From assembly GCA_947462335.1 (NCBI GenBank), contig OX381706.1:14360784-14424783 (forward strand): a DNA stretch of 64,000 nucleotides, read 5' to 3'. The DNA is from Harmothoe impar. Taxonomy: Eukaryota > Annelida > Polychaeta > Phyllodocida > Polynoidae. Of this stretch, positions 12,201-20,683 are shown piece after piece. Position 1 is the first letter of the stretch, and each line of letters opens with the position of its first letter. A model generated the notes under the pieces. The model saw only the letters and a list, made by a program, of their open reading frames with translations. It had not been told where the DNA came from and did not search any database. Position numbers and translations under genes: made by a program.

Positions 12201-15200
12201 TATTTGGCTCTGTTACTATAGATAAGTAGCAAAATATGCCTGTTGCTAGGCAACCATTAGAAATACAGAAAAATAAATCTCACCACAAGATTCCCTATAG
12301 TTGATTTTGGGGGGGTAGGTATTGTTAGAAAAGTGATAGCTCTATTTTCTGAAGAGACAGAGCCCCCCTAAGCTTTAATTACACTAATTAACTTAATTGG
12401 TCTAAAAATAGCTCAAATAGTAAAAATCAAAAATGGAGCGGTATCCTATCTTCTTAAGCACCTTTCAAACTATAGAAATCAGTTGAGAAACTACCATAAC
12501 CACAAAATTCCCACGGAAATACAATTGCCCCCCCACTACATGACCAAACCTCATTTGGATCAGAGTCAGCAAATATGGTCATGACCAAATTGGCCAGCTT
12601 TGGTCAGCTTTGGTAATGACCACCCCGACCTGGGTGATGCTCTTTCTGGCCGCCTACGCCTAAGTTCAGAGCAAGCTGCAGCAGGAGGTGGACAGTGTTG
12701 TAGGTAGGTGGACTTACCAGCAAATCCTGGTCACACTCGGCCATGATTGCCCAACTTTGTTCATGACCAATTTGGTCAAGGCCAAACCTGACTAAAGGCA
12801 CACTCGGCCATGATTGCCCAACTTTGGTCATGACCAATTTAGTCAAGGCCAAACCTAAACCAAAGTTGCTGAATTTAGTCATGACCAAACCTAACCAAAG
12901 TTGCTGAATTTAGTCATGACCAAAACTAACCAAAGTTTGCCAATTTGGTTATGACCAAACCTAACTAAAGGTGACCAATTTGGTTATGGCCAAACCTAAC
13001 TAAAGTTGACCAATTTGGTCATGACCAAACCTGAGTAAAGTTTGCCAATTTGGTCATGACCAAACCTCATTTGGATCAGAGGCAGCTGACCGATTACTGC
13101 GGCCACTGTAGTCCCCAGGACTATGCGCCGCTGCGCGCGTAATTTACGCGTCTGCCACGGGCGTCCTCGCGCCTATGCCCCCCGCCCGCTTCCCCCCCCC
13201 CCCTGGCTACCCGCTGCCCCCCCCCTCTGCACCTTCTGATAGCCTGCAAGGCTGCATGTGGCCCTACCATGTTTATAGTCCTCAGGACTATGTATAAAGT
13301 CCCCAGGACTACAATTGTAGTCCCCAGGACTACGGTTGTAGTCCACAGGACTATGATTGTTGCCCCCAGGACTAAAATTTAGTATAGATCTGCTTGCTGT
13401 CCCCTTTTCATATCATAAAGGGCCCATGCCTCGCCTTGCGAATGAATTCTAAAAGTTCTGAACAATATTGGTGCATAGTCCTGGGGACTACAGGGGAAGT
13501 CCTTAGGACTACAGAGGAAGTCCCTAGGACTACAGGTATTAAACTTGTAGTCCTGGGGACTTCCCCTGTAGTCTCCAGGACTACAGATGAGGTCCTTAAG
13601 ACTACAGGTATTAAACTTGTAGTCCTGTAGACTTCCTCTGTAGTCCCCAGGTCTACAGAGGAGGTCCCTAGGACTACAAGTATTAAATGTGTAGTCCTGG
13701 GGACTAATAAAATGGTAGTCCTGGGGACTATAGGCATAGTGCTGGGGACTACTACAACAAGCTGCATAGTCCTAGGGACTAGAGAAACAGGCCTACATAG
13801 TCCTGGGGACTACAGACATAGTCCTGGGGACTACCAACCCCCAATCTCTAGTCCCTAAGACTATATTTCTATAGTCCCTAGCACTATGTAGGCCTGTCCT
13901 ATCTACCTCTCTGGTAGTAGCAGTCTTGTAAAGTCCCTAGGACTATGTGGGTAGTCCTCAGGACTACGACCGTAGTCCTGAGGACAACACTTATAGTCTT
14001 CAGGACTACAACTGTAGTCCTCAGGACTGTGCAGGCCATGCAGCCTATAGATGCATGTATTTAGAAGGCCTGTGCATTATGGAATGGCCCCCAGGGTCAC
14101 GCATAGACTTAGTCCCTAGGACTAAATGTATAGTCCCTAGGACTACATGTATAATCCTTAGGACTACATGTATAGTCCCTAGGACTACACAATCATGTGG
14201 TCCCCAGGTCTATAAGTTAATATAACTATAGTCCCCAGAACTATGCAATAGCTTTTTGCTTTATGGGCCTAGATAGCCCCCCCCCCCCTTTCCACCCCCC
14301 TCCCCCCCCCCCCTCTGCGCGCCGCAGAAGGCCGCGCGTATTGGACGCGCAGCGGCGCGCGCGGCAGCGTCGTAGTTCTAGGGACCAGCGTGGCCGCAGT
14401 AATCTGTCAGCTGCGGATCAGAGTCAGCAAATATGGTCATGACCAAATTGGCCAGCTTTGGTCAGGTTTGGTCATGACCACACTGACCTGGGTGGTGCTG
14501 TTCCTGGCCGCCCACCCTGAGGTGCAGATTAAGCTGCAGCAGGAGGTGGATAGCGTTGTAGGTAGGTCAACTTAGGGAGTGGTCATTTTTTAACAACAGG
14601 GGGGGGGGGTCGGTGGATTTTCGCGTGAGCGGGTCGAAATCTTTTTGGTCCCCCCACGGGAGGGGTCGAAAACTTTTTGGTCCCCCCCCTCAGGGAAGTT
14701 GAAAATTCAGCGTGGCCGACTCCTTTGAGCTGTAGTATTGCGCAGGCTTTTTCAATAAAAAGGGGTGCAATCATTTTGGTCCCCCCCTCAAGAGGGGTCC
14801 AATTTTTTTTGGTCCCCCCCGATCCACCAACCCCCCCCCCCTGTTGTTAAAAAATGACCACTCCCTTACATTTGCAGTAGACTGATAATCTTGACGCGTA
14901 GTCAGTAGTGGCTATCTAACTAACTATTATTTATAAGCAGATGTATAATGAGCAACAAAATTACTAGTATTGTATTTTATTTAGTTTAAAACACATTGTG
15001 AATATCACATAACTCTGTAATGAAATCTTTATTCCAAGCATAAATAATTAAAACACAGTGATGCATGTGTCAGTGTAATAAAGCATGAGATAATCCTTTC
15101 AATGTAATTAGGAGCAAACATTACCACATTGCCAACTCCCCATTGCTGCATCATTGGTTATTAGTCATATCTTTATATTATCATAGCGCCAAAGTTCAGA

Positions 15201-16364
15201 TCAGACCAGACATCATCTCAACACCCATCATGTTATTTATTCTCACTATTTCAATGCCTGCACTGTATTTAGAAAATCATTTCATGAATAAAAATATTTC
15301 AAAAAGAGAATAAAAAATGTTTTGTATAGATCGTGAAGAAGTTCTGCGTATCGAGCACCGTGCCCACCTGCCCTACACGGAGGCTTTCCTGCACGAGGTG
15401 ATGAGGATCAGGACGCTGTTACCGCTAGCCGTGCCACACACCACCACCTGCGACACTTCTGTCGGTGAGTATAGCATTGTGCGGTACTAAGCCTATTATT
15501 GATTTAACCCTTTCAATCTTGACCAAAACTGACTTGGTTTGTCATGAGGGCTACCTCTGAAACTACTACTTACCAGAAAAACAGACTTAATTTGAATTCC
15601 TATATTATTATTATGTAAATGGTGTCGACTTTAGTTAACATAAGCCCATATTTGGCCAGCCATGGTGTCAAATGTAGTGGATACTAGCCCTTAAAGGGTA
15701 AAGTCATAGGTTATATTAATGGGAATGAGAATTGGGGAATACTTTTTATTGTGACTGTATATCAACATAGGAATAATGATATGATGAAATATCAACATAC
15801 CATATTGTAGTGTTGTTTTTCCCACATCTCTTTGTGGGTTGGTGTTAAAGAATTTCGCATGCTGACCTTAAAAAGTTAAATGCACACCAAGTGTTTCATA
15901 GATGAACTAGTAGTAAACTTCTGCAAGGTATCATTTGCCTTCAACTGTGTCTTATAGTAAAGGCCATTTTATGATGAATAATGATGATATCATCATTTAT
16001 ATGTTTCCTACATACAGGAGGCTACAACATCCCTAAAGGTACCCAGGTCATGCCCAACATCTGGGCTGTACACATGGACCCAAACCACTGGGACGAACCA
16101 GAGGCTTTCAAACCTGAGCGTTTCCTGACTGAAGACGGCAAGATGGGACCCCGCATTTCCTCCTGGCTTCCCTTCTCCACAGGCCGGCGTGTGTGTGTTG
16201 GGGAGGCAGTAGCCAAGACGGAGCTTCACCTTACTATCGCTGCCCTCATACAGAGGTACAATTTCGCTGCCCCTGACGGAGTCACCATGGACACCAATGC
16301 TAAGAGCACTGGACAGTCCATGATACCTGATGAGTATGAGGTTATTCTCACCAAGAGGAAATGA
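3214..16364 (+). CDS. Cytochrome P450, microsomal, CYP2-clan (CYP17/CYP1/CYP2-like), 11 exons
   Basis: A haem-thiolate mono-oxygenase, expected to be ER-anchored and to use NADPH-P450 reductase; substrate unknown. Exons: 3214-3352, 3795-3878, 4033-4131, 4666-4759, 6524-6578, 6836-6945, 7701-7909, 8857-8985, 9595-9699, 15330-15464 and 16018-16364. All junctions are GT-AG and the phases agree, giving 1506 nt and 501 aa, the usual P450 length. Visible motifs: N-terminal hydrophobic anchor (about 5-22), PPGP hinge (33-36), C-helix WKRQR (127-131), I-helix AATDTS (307-312), ExxR (E364-R367), PERF (419-422) and haem loop FSTGRRVCVG with ligand Cys446. The ATG at 3214 has a strong context (ACCATGG). 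Exon 2's acceptor at 3795 and the 55-nt exon 5 are set by phase and homology, so they are the least certain joins. The I-helix and the WLPFSTGRR region look most like CYP17/CYP1; the family was not assigned. Introns carry many MITEs. Intron 9 contains two broken copies of exon 9. Confidence 0.93.
3393..3514. mobile_element. Half copy of the GGCC/TTTCAGGT MITE in P450 intron 1
   Basis: Matches the right half of the element at 44657-44951: CCCCCAAAAATG, an A-rich run, GGGTCGGCC, GGTCGGTC, ACCTGAACACAAC and a terminal TTTTGGTC. The left half is absent. It starts only about 40 bp after exon 1. Confidence 0.6.
4889..5139. mobile_element. MITE with GGCC-A(n)-GGTTTGTTTCAGGT termini
   Basis: A 251-bp element with inverted ends: GGCCAAAAAAAAGAGG then TTTGTTTCAGGT on the left, and the complement ACCTGAAACAAACC...GGCC on the right. 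It is flanked by TAA on both sides (4886-4888 and 5140-5142), a 3-bp TWA duplication as PIF/Harbinger elements make. It lies in P450 intron 4. The open frames across it are not genes. Confidence 0.75.
5323..6315. mobile_element. MITE-like element with ACCCAGGTARCA ends and TTGGGCCAA core
   Basis: Left end ACCCAGGTAACA; right end TTGCTACCTGGGT, its inverted partner. The interior is built from many TTGGGCCAATA, TGGCCCA and GGGCCAAC words in both orientations, concentrated at 5340-5500 and 6020-6300, so the whole can fold back. A second member is at 31379-32565. No transposase was seen. It occupies intron 4 of the P450. Confidence 0.6.
6641..6751. mobile_element. 111-bp palindromic MITE with CATGCCCAGTGG ends
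   Basis: Ends CATGCCCAGTGG and CCACTGGGCATG are near-perfect inverted repeats. The interior is made of TCAACATTGA/TTGATTCAATG words, so the whole element can form one hairpin. A second copy lies at 16451-16557, just after the P450 stop codon. Confidence 0.8.
7165..7486. mobile_element. GGGAGTG MITE (Harbinger-like), copy 1
   Basis: Ends GGGAGTGCTCATTTTTTAAC and its complement GTTAACAAATGAGCACTCCC, flanked on both sides by TAA (7162-7164, 7487-7489). The interior is runs of G or C separated by AAATTTTTT(A/C)CCCCC words and a GCGCG-rich stretch. This copy lies in P450 intron 6. Confidence 0.85.
7530..7672. mobile_element. MITE with CTCCACTACCC ends, 29 bp before P450 exon 7
   Basis: Left AGCTGGAGCTCCACTACCC and right GGGTAGTGGAGCCCCAACT are inverted repeats, and the interior also folds (TGGTTCATTC...). 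The second copy (8635-8818) holds the equivalent place before the next exon. Confidence 0.75.
8635..8818. mobile_element. MITE with CTCCACTACCC ends, 39 bp before P450 exon 8
   Basis: Left GGGGCTCCACTACCCGATTT and right AAATCGGGTAGTGGAGTCCC are inverted repeats. Same family and same position relative to a splice acceptor as 7530-7672, but with an expanded centre containing a short TTAGGG-type direct repeat. Confidence 0.75.
9395..9525. repeat. TTAAAGTGTGCC dispersed repeat in P450 intron 8
   Basis: Shares CAAATGCCA, TTTACATGGCATTACTGAAC and GCTTAAAGTGTGCCTTTAA with a copy in intron 3 (about 4155-4325) and with 45145-45235. The intron-3 copy reads out as an inverted pair (AGTCACACTTTAA...TTAAAGAGTGACTTTAA), suggesting another small fold-back element. 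Confidence 0.5.
9716..9860. repeat. Minisatellite with TTTGGTCATGACCAAACC unit, first block
   Basis: About four imperfect units of roughly 30-35 bp built around (T)TTGCCAATTTGGTCATGACCAAACC. The block begins right after P450 exon 9 and is cut by the inverted-repeat element at 9862. The same array continues after the exon-9 copy at 12622. Confidence 0.7.
10677..11330. repeat. Minisatellites in the loop of the fold-back element
   Basis: Three successive arrays: CTCCTCACACCCACTACCTT units (10677-10790); GGGAGGGGGTTGGATGTGA units of about 24 bp (10800-11045); and an 85-bp unit containing GGACATATAATTTGTAAGAG, present twice (11035-11210). GGGGCCTG words follow to about 11330. The proline-serine reading frames on the minus strand are by-products of these repeats. 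Confidence 0.75.
11623..11826. mobile_element. piggyBac-like TTAA element nested in the fold-back arm
   Basis: Ends CCCTTTAGGGACC and GGTC(AG)CCCTAAAGGG, flanked by TTAA on both sides (11619-11622, 11827-11830). The opposite arm of the host palindrome has the uninterrupted target: its complement reads GCCTAGCATTAATTAACTC with one TTAA. The interior is built of TAGTCGATGCCATGACTA repeats. TTAA plus CCC termini are hallmarks of piggyBac-type insertion; no transposase is present. Confidence 0.85.
12622..12703 (+). pseudogene. Broken copy of P450 exon 9 (I-helix exon), copy B
   Basis: Repeats exon 9 from its ninth residue onward (T-W...LFLAA..., then SKLQQEVDSVV), followed by a good donor (TAG|GTAGGT). 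An in-frame TAA replaces the HPE codons after FLAAYA. The acceptor and the codons for ATDTSRF are missing and replaced by GGTCATGACC minisatellite sequence. Homology with the true exon continues past the donor (GGACTTACCAGCAAATCCTG). It cannot encode a usable I-helix. Confidence 0.88.
12715..13072. repeat. Minisatellite with TTTGGTCATGACCAAACC unit, second block
   Basis: Around a dozen imperfect units of GACCAAACCTAACTAAAG(T)TTG plus CCAATTTGGTCAT, continuing the array seen at 9716-9860. Its order after an exon-9 copy is the same as after the true exon, so the array belongs to the duplicated unit. Confidence 0.75.
13082..14414. mobile_element. 1.3-kb element of AGTCC..GGACT palindromes with 9-bp target duplication
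   Basis: Terminal repeats begin GCAGCTGAC(C/A)GATTACTGCG on each end. GGATCAGAG is duplicated on both flanks (13073-13081, 14415-14423). The paralogous segment at 12556-12590 has a single uninterrupted GGATCAGAGTCAGCAAATA, i.e. the empty site. Inside the GC-rich ends (CGCGCG, C runs) are several dozen 15-16-bp palindromes of the form TAGTCCCCAGGACTA or TAGTCCCTAGGACTA. A 9-bp duplication fits Mutator-like elements best. No protein is encoded; the frames here are repeat artefacts. Confidence 0.85.
14480..14561 (+). pseudogene. Truncated copy of P450 exon 9, copy C
   Basis: Encodes TLTWVVLFLAAHPEVQ then I instead of S, then KLQQEVDSVV, with an intact donor (GTTGTAG|GTAGGT). As in copy B, the acceptor and the catalytic ATDTSRF codons are replaced by GGTCATGACC sequence, and a GGGAGTG MITE starts 13 bp after the exon end. 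It has no stop, so a cryptic acceptor could in theory include it, but the product would lack the I-helix acid-alcohol pair. Confidence 0.85.
14575..14865. mobile_element. GGGAGTG MITE, copy 2
   Basis: Ends GGGAGTGGTCATTTTTTAAC and GTTAAAAAATGACCACTCCC; TTA duplicated at 14572-14574 and 14866-14868. Internal layout (G run, TCGGTGGATTT, GGTCCCCCC words, TTTGAGCTATAGTA-like piece) matches copies at 26207 and 48995. Confidence 0.9.
15508..15698. mobile_element. TTAA-flanked element with CCCTTT ends, P450 intron 10
   Basis: Starts TTAACCCTTTCAATC (TTAA at 15504-15507) and ends CCCTTAAAGGGTAAAG, an inverted terminus whose right TTAA has become TAAA. The interior is unlike family A. Likely another piggyBac-type non-autonomous element. 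Confidence 0.5.
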
Positions 16365-16450
16365 AATGACTCTCTCACCATCTTTTTACCCCTGGGGGGT
16401 CCTGTATATGATTTAGGACCCAAGACGGGTAAAATTGACAAATTCACAAC

Positions 16451-16557
16451 CCCGTGGGCACAAAAATCAGTTCAATGTTGAATCAATGCTGAATCAACAT
16501 TAAATCAACTTTGACAACCAATTATCAATGTTGATTCAATTTCCTGTGCCCACTGGG
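16451..16557. mobile_element. CCCAGTGGGCACA palindromic MITE, copy 2 (P450 3' UTR)
   Basis: Left CCCGTGGGCACA, right TGTGCCCACTGGG, interior TTCAATGTTGAATCAA and TTGATTCAAT words as in 6641-6751. If the transcript runs to the AATAAA at 17309, this hairpin is in the P450 3' UTR about 90 nt after the stop. Confidence 0.8.
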
Positions 16558-16680
16558 AAGGGCCTGTTTAGTCCTTGTGACAAGGGACCAGAACTATTTC
16601 TTAAATTCAAGAAGGGAAATTGGCATTTCTTGAAATGGACAAGTGATACAGCATCCCCCCTCCCGTTCTGGGGAACTATT

Positions 16681-16719
16681 AGTATGAGGTTATTCTCGTC
16701 AAGAGGAAGTGAAATGAAT
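16681..16719 (+). pseudogene. Remnant repeat of the P450 C-terminal codons
   Basis: AGTATGAGGTTATTCTC then GTCAAGAGGAAGTGAAATGA repeats 16333-16370 with about three changes, including the stop-codon region. No other exon-11 sequence accompanies it, so it is a short local duplication, or the end of a lost second copy, inside the presumptive 3' UTR. Confidence 0.75.
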
Positions 16720-17308
16720 GCCAGCTGTCTTGGAGAAGACAGGGTAATACGTGTAATTATGATTGGCCATTTTGAACTTTCTGTTAAAAGTAGTTTTAGC
16801 ATTCTCACAAAGCAAAATGAGGTTATCAAACTTGACCGCATCTAGCCAGCTGCCACAGCCAATCCATTATATATATCTAGAGCTGTTGTATTATTAATTC
16901 TGATTTCTATTATCATAACTTTGTATTATAGCTGAATTAGGGGGCCATATATACATGTAATGTATAGCCATGCACCAACGTAAATTCTCGCAAATAGGTG
17001 CCGCGGCTACAAGTATGCGAATCAGACTCAGCTTTTAATTTGAAACCTATGATGCCCACATGAATCCAGTTTACGGTGCATTTATTAGTGTCTACATCAC
17101 AAAGAGAGGCTCATCATGTTCCAAGTCCCGGTGAAAGAGCATTACTGCATGTTAGACAATGATATTTCCTGATTCTCTATATTCTGTATAGAATCTGTTG
17201 AATGTGTATCATATGCTGCATTGTTGATGAATGAACATATAAACTTAATTGAAGGGTCCTAGTACCCTTTTTGAAATGTATCGTTATCTTTAGAAAATCC
17301 CTCTGTGC

Positions 17309-17314
17309 AATAAA
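17309..17314 (+). promoter_or_regulatory. Candidate poly(A) signal of the P450 gene
   Basis: AATAAA in GTGCAATAAAGAAACG, about 945 nt after the stop codon; the first canonical signal I found downstream. Coding evidence cannot confirm its use. Confidence 0.45.
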
Positions 17315-17459
17315 GAAACGTTATGAAGCCAAGCTGTAAATATGTGAACTCGTCTTTCTGAACGTCATGTTAGTTCAAAGGCTGCATTGTGTCTTACATA
17401 TGTACATGGTACCCTGGTGAAATCCTTACTCTACTGACAGAAACAATACTTACACTTAG

Positions 17460-18385
17460 TGAGAGGCCACTCCAAATAGAGGCCACTTCAAATAATATCC
17501 TTGTTTCTCATCACCTAGTGCATCTCCAAAATCGTGTTTTTTTTTGTTTTTTTTGCAAATTCTAATGGAAAAACATGATGGTAACGGACAAATATGGACA
17601 TATTTTATATCAAATTGAAGCTTAGAGTGCTGCCAATGCGATGGAATAGAGAAAACATCCATATTTACAACTTGTACGTATAGATAATTGTGAGCAGACA
17701 AGCAGAAAGGATGGACTTAAAGAATGAAAATGCATCATAAGTTTCAACAACAGGGAAACCGGGAGCCTACCCAAGGATGCACTTCGTTTGCTCACTCTCC
17801 ATCCTACTCTTTGCGTTCAAGTATAGGAAACTACAGTCCTAACATCTGCTGGGAGAATGATTTTTCACGACATTACCGAGTCTATTTGAGATAGGCTAAG
17901 GCATTCCCGCCATGCAGTATAGTAGGTCAGACGAACGCTGTCTCCACGATTTTCCCGCGCCAGCATCTCCGGCAGCGGAGCTGCTGGTTATCATAAATAA
18001 TGCTAATTAAATAGGGATATCTTCGAAAATATGAGACATAGAGCTTATTCGGATTTTTGAAGGGGTGATGCCCACACATATTCATGAAGCCATTTCTCAA
18101 AGACTAGAAATAATATCTTCTGGTGTTATATATCACTGGAAAGCTTATGACGTCAATTTCAAAGTTGGCTTTTTCCTCGGAGTACCCTTTTCCCTTGCCT
18201 GTACACAATTTATCTTTTAATTTATTTAAGCATGAATTTAGTTTGGCGGGGAACCTAGATTTCCCTACCTATTCAGGCCCTCGGCCAAAAAACCAGAGAA
18301 AGAAAAAAAAGCTCCCTCGTCATATTTCTCATGGCTTGCTGATAAGAGACAAGGATATCATTTGGAATGGCCTTATAAATATTCG
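17460..18385. repeat. Inverted-repeat-bounded segment
   Basis: AGGCCACTTCAAATAATATCC on the left is matched by GGATATCATTTGGAATGGCC on the right in inverted orientation, and the pairing extends to GTTTCTCATCA / TGATAAGAGAC. The roughly 0.9-kb interior has no coding signal. It may be a non-autonomous transposon; no target duplication was established. Confidence 0.4.
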
Positions 18386-18550
18386 ATGACATGCAAAAGT
18401 AGGGAGTTTAAGGAGCTACTCACATGTTGGGCATTCAACTAAATTGGTGTAAGTATGTACTTACAGTGAGAGGCTTCAGAAACTTGCAGGAAGTGTTTAG
18501 GCTATAGTTTAGTATCGTTACACTGTTGGGCCGTCAGACACTTAAGGATC

Positions 18551-18745
18551 ACCCTTTCAGGACGGCATGTCGCTAAAAGATTAAATTTGTCGTCGTGATG
18601 TCCAATGCAGCCCGGCGTGTAACTCGCAGGTGCATCATGTCGACCCGGGAGTGCATCAACCCTGTAGGGTCGACATAATGCATGAATGCAAGATAGGCGA
18701 GTTACTCGCCAGGGCTGCATTCATGCATTATGACAACATGGTCGA
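18551..18745. repeat. Family A repeat, 3'-truncated
   Basis: Begins ACCCTTTCAGGACGGCATG and carries both hairpins: GCAGCCCGGCGTGTAACTCG and GGCGAGTTACTCGCC followed by AGGGCTGCATTCATGCAT. The right terminus is missing. Confidence 0.75.
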
Positions 18746-19189
18746 TGTTAAGGAATGGTTGTACATACTGGTAAGTTATGATCATACACACTAAATAAAC
18801 ACAAATAGAAGATTCTAAAAACAGTGGAGCTCGGATATATCAGGAACTTGAACAGGCATTTATTAAAATGAAGGCCGGGTAACTCCTGTGACCCGTTAAC
18901 ATACAATTTATACCAAATGAGAACGGATCGTCTGAGGCATATCCCCCCCCCCCCCATGGAGGTCAGTCCCGCAGCAATGTTGGTGCAAAGCAAAGAGGGG
19001 AATTTGCTAAAGATGGAACTATCTCTAATCTAAAAAGTAAGTTTGTGTTATTTATCATGTATAATTACTAGTACATGACCTTTTAATGCATCCAAGTGCA
19101 TGCATATTTGCTAAAATGTGTTGCTGAAAGGAGAGGGGGTCTTTTAGTGACGCACCCTTCTTCTATTACCCTCTCAATCACCAACACGG

Positions 19190-20440
19190 TGCTTGGAGAG
19201 TGAGATAGGTTGGTGCCCTCCCCCCCGATGTGTGGATGGCAGCAGGCAGCATGCGGCGTCTTGGAGCAGCAGACGCACAGACAGACAAGAGCAGCTCACG
19301 GCAGCAGCTGACTCAGTTTGTGATCAGCTCTCAGAGCAACAACTCAAAGAGCAGCTCATAGTTTTTCGGGCCAAACAAAAATCGCTCCCGTGTCGCCTGC
19401 TTTTAGGTTTGTGGGGGCATAGCGCCATTTTGTGGTCTGACGTCATTTGTCACGTGACTTTCTATAAATAGATTCCTCCTCCAACTGTCTGATCACGTGA
19501 CTTCCGCCAATCTCTAGACTATTACATAAGGAGCGAGTTGAGCCAGCAGAAAAGCAGGGAACTCCCGGCTATTGCCAATGGCCGCTGCAGGCTGGAACTG
19601 ACGGTAGCCAGACCACCTAGCGTCAGTGGCACGGACTAAGCAGCTCACAGAGCAGCTCACACTGCTCTAGGGAGTACTACCACAGTTCTCAGCTCTGCAG
19701 TACTACAGACTTGCAGTCTCTGAGGCTTGGTATAGTCTTTGAGCTGCCCACACTGCTAGCTAGAAGTCATATTACAACTCACCTCATCGTTTGATAACCA
19801 CTATACAGGAGATTATATCACTACAGATATGGAACTTCCACCCATTGAAACTTCACAATAAGTAAGTAGGCTATTACATGTTGTCATGTTCAGTTTTGGG
19901 TGGATGCTAAGGCTGGTGCCAGTTTGTGATCAACTCAGTGAGCTGCTCAAACCGAGAGAAGTAACGTCAGAACTCAGCTTATAAATACCACCACTTCTGC
20001 AGGGGAGTTTGTATCATGCTTCTTAGAAACAATACTGAGAAACTTCATAGAGCAAGTATGCGTGGAGAAAACTTCATACAATCCTGTAGTATTGGCGACT
20101 CAAAGTACTCTGTGACCAGTTTTGTTAGTTGTTGGTGTCAGTCAGGTGAGCAACTCGATGAGCTTATATACTGTGGATATAGACATATCCATTGGAAATG
20201 CATAGAGTAAGTATATGTAGAATGTAGAGAAAAAATATAGTATTTGCCATGTACTCAAAGAGGTCTGTGATCAGTTCGGTTAGCCACTCACGCTCTAAGC
20301 AGCTGTACCAGACGTGTATTACAGTGTATACCTTCAGGGGTTTCTTCCTAGCGACAGGGACCTTGGTACCATACTTCACAATCACTGAAACTGGGACTTC
20401 AGCATAAATACCAGGATCCAGATCTTTGATTAGGTGCTAT
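19190..20440 (+). repeat. Degenerate repeats carrying TATA-like boxes
   Basis: Loosely repeated units share GTGATCAGCTC, a nearby GAGCAGCTCA/GAGCTGCTC word, then a TATA-like box: CTATAAATAG (about 19461), CTTATAAATACC (about 19979), CTTATATACTG (about 20163) and GCATAAATACC (about 20403). A CACGTGA E-box-like word precedes the first box and recurs near 19494. Short frames here (for example an ATG at 19829) do not resemble known proteins. Whether these are promoters of a small non-coding or lineage-specific gene is unknown. Confidence 0.35.
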
Positions 20441-20504
20441 CTGTAAAGAACTGGCGATTGTACAGTGGTACTGAAAAATAAAAATGCTTGCGTCCATTGG
20501 AAGT

Positions 20505-20600
20505 GAAATTTATTGGGTAAAAGGTGACAAATACATAGAACATGCATTAATCTGGCATGTACCCATCGCATTGCCTTCGCTGGGGCCCCTGATATGACAA
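20505..20600 (-). mobile_element. 5'-truncated LINE tail related to the NADAR LINE
   Basis: On the plus strand TTTATTGGGT, then about 60 bp on GCATTGCCTTCGCTGGGGC and CCCTGATATGA, matches the 3' end of the 38-43 kb LINE (TTTATTGGGT...GCATTGCCTTCCCTCCGC...CCCTGATGAGA) in the same orientation. Only the terminal ~100 bp is present, as expected from 5'-truncated reverse transcription. Confidence 0.6.
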
Positions 20601-20683
20601 GGGCCCCTGAACTATAGAAGGCCTAGTTGAGTTTTAAATATATACGCAGGTGATTCTGTGAGCTGCAATTAATGTACTCCCAC

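Larger units (their letters stand above)
9862..12536. mobile_element. 2.7-kb inverted-repeat (fold-back) element in P450 intron 9
   Basis: Left end GTGGGGGGGCAATTGT and right end ACAATTGCCCCCCCAC sit between TA dinucleotides (9860-9861, 12537-12538). That fits a TA target duplication of Tc1/mariner type, although the extended flank CAT-TA...TA-CAT leaves room for a different length. The arms are long: about 9862-10670 pairs with 11540-12536, with matching words such as CTGTCTCTTCAGAAAATAG and its complement. The loop (10671-11539) holds G-rich minisatellites and a partial extra arm copy. No transposase frame was found. A TTAA element is nested at 11623-11826. Confidence 0.75.

Noticed and set aside
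9862..12536. CACTA-type transposon
   Set aside because: The ends read TAGTG...CACTA, the reverse of true CACTA elements, and the flanks fit a TA duplication better.
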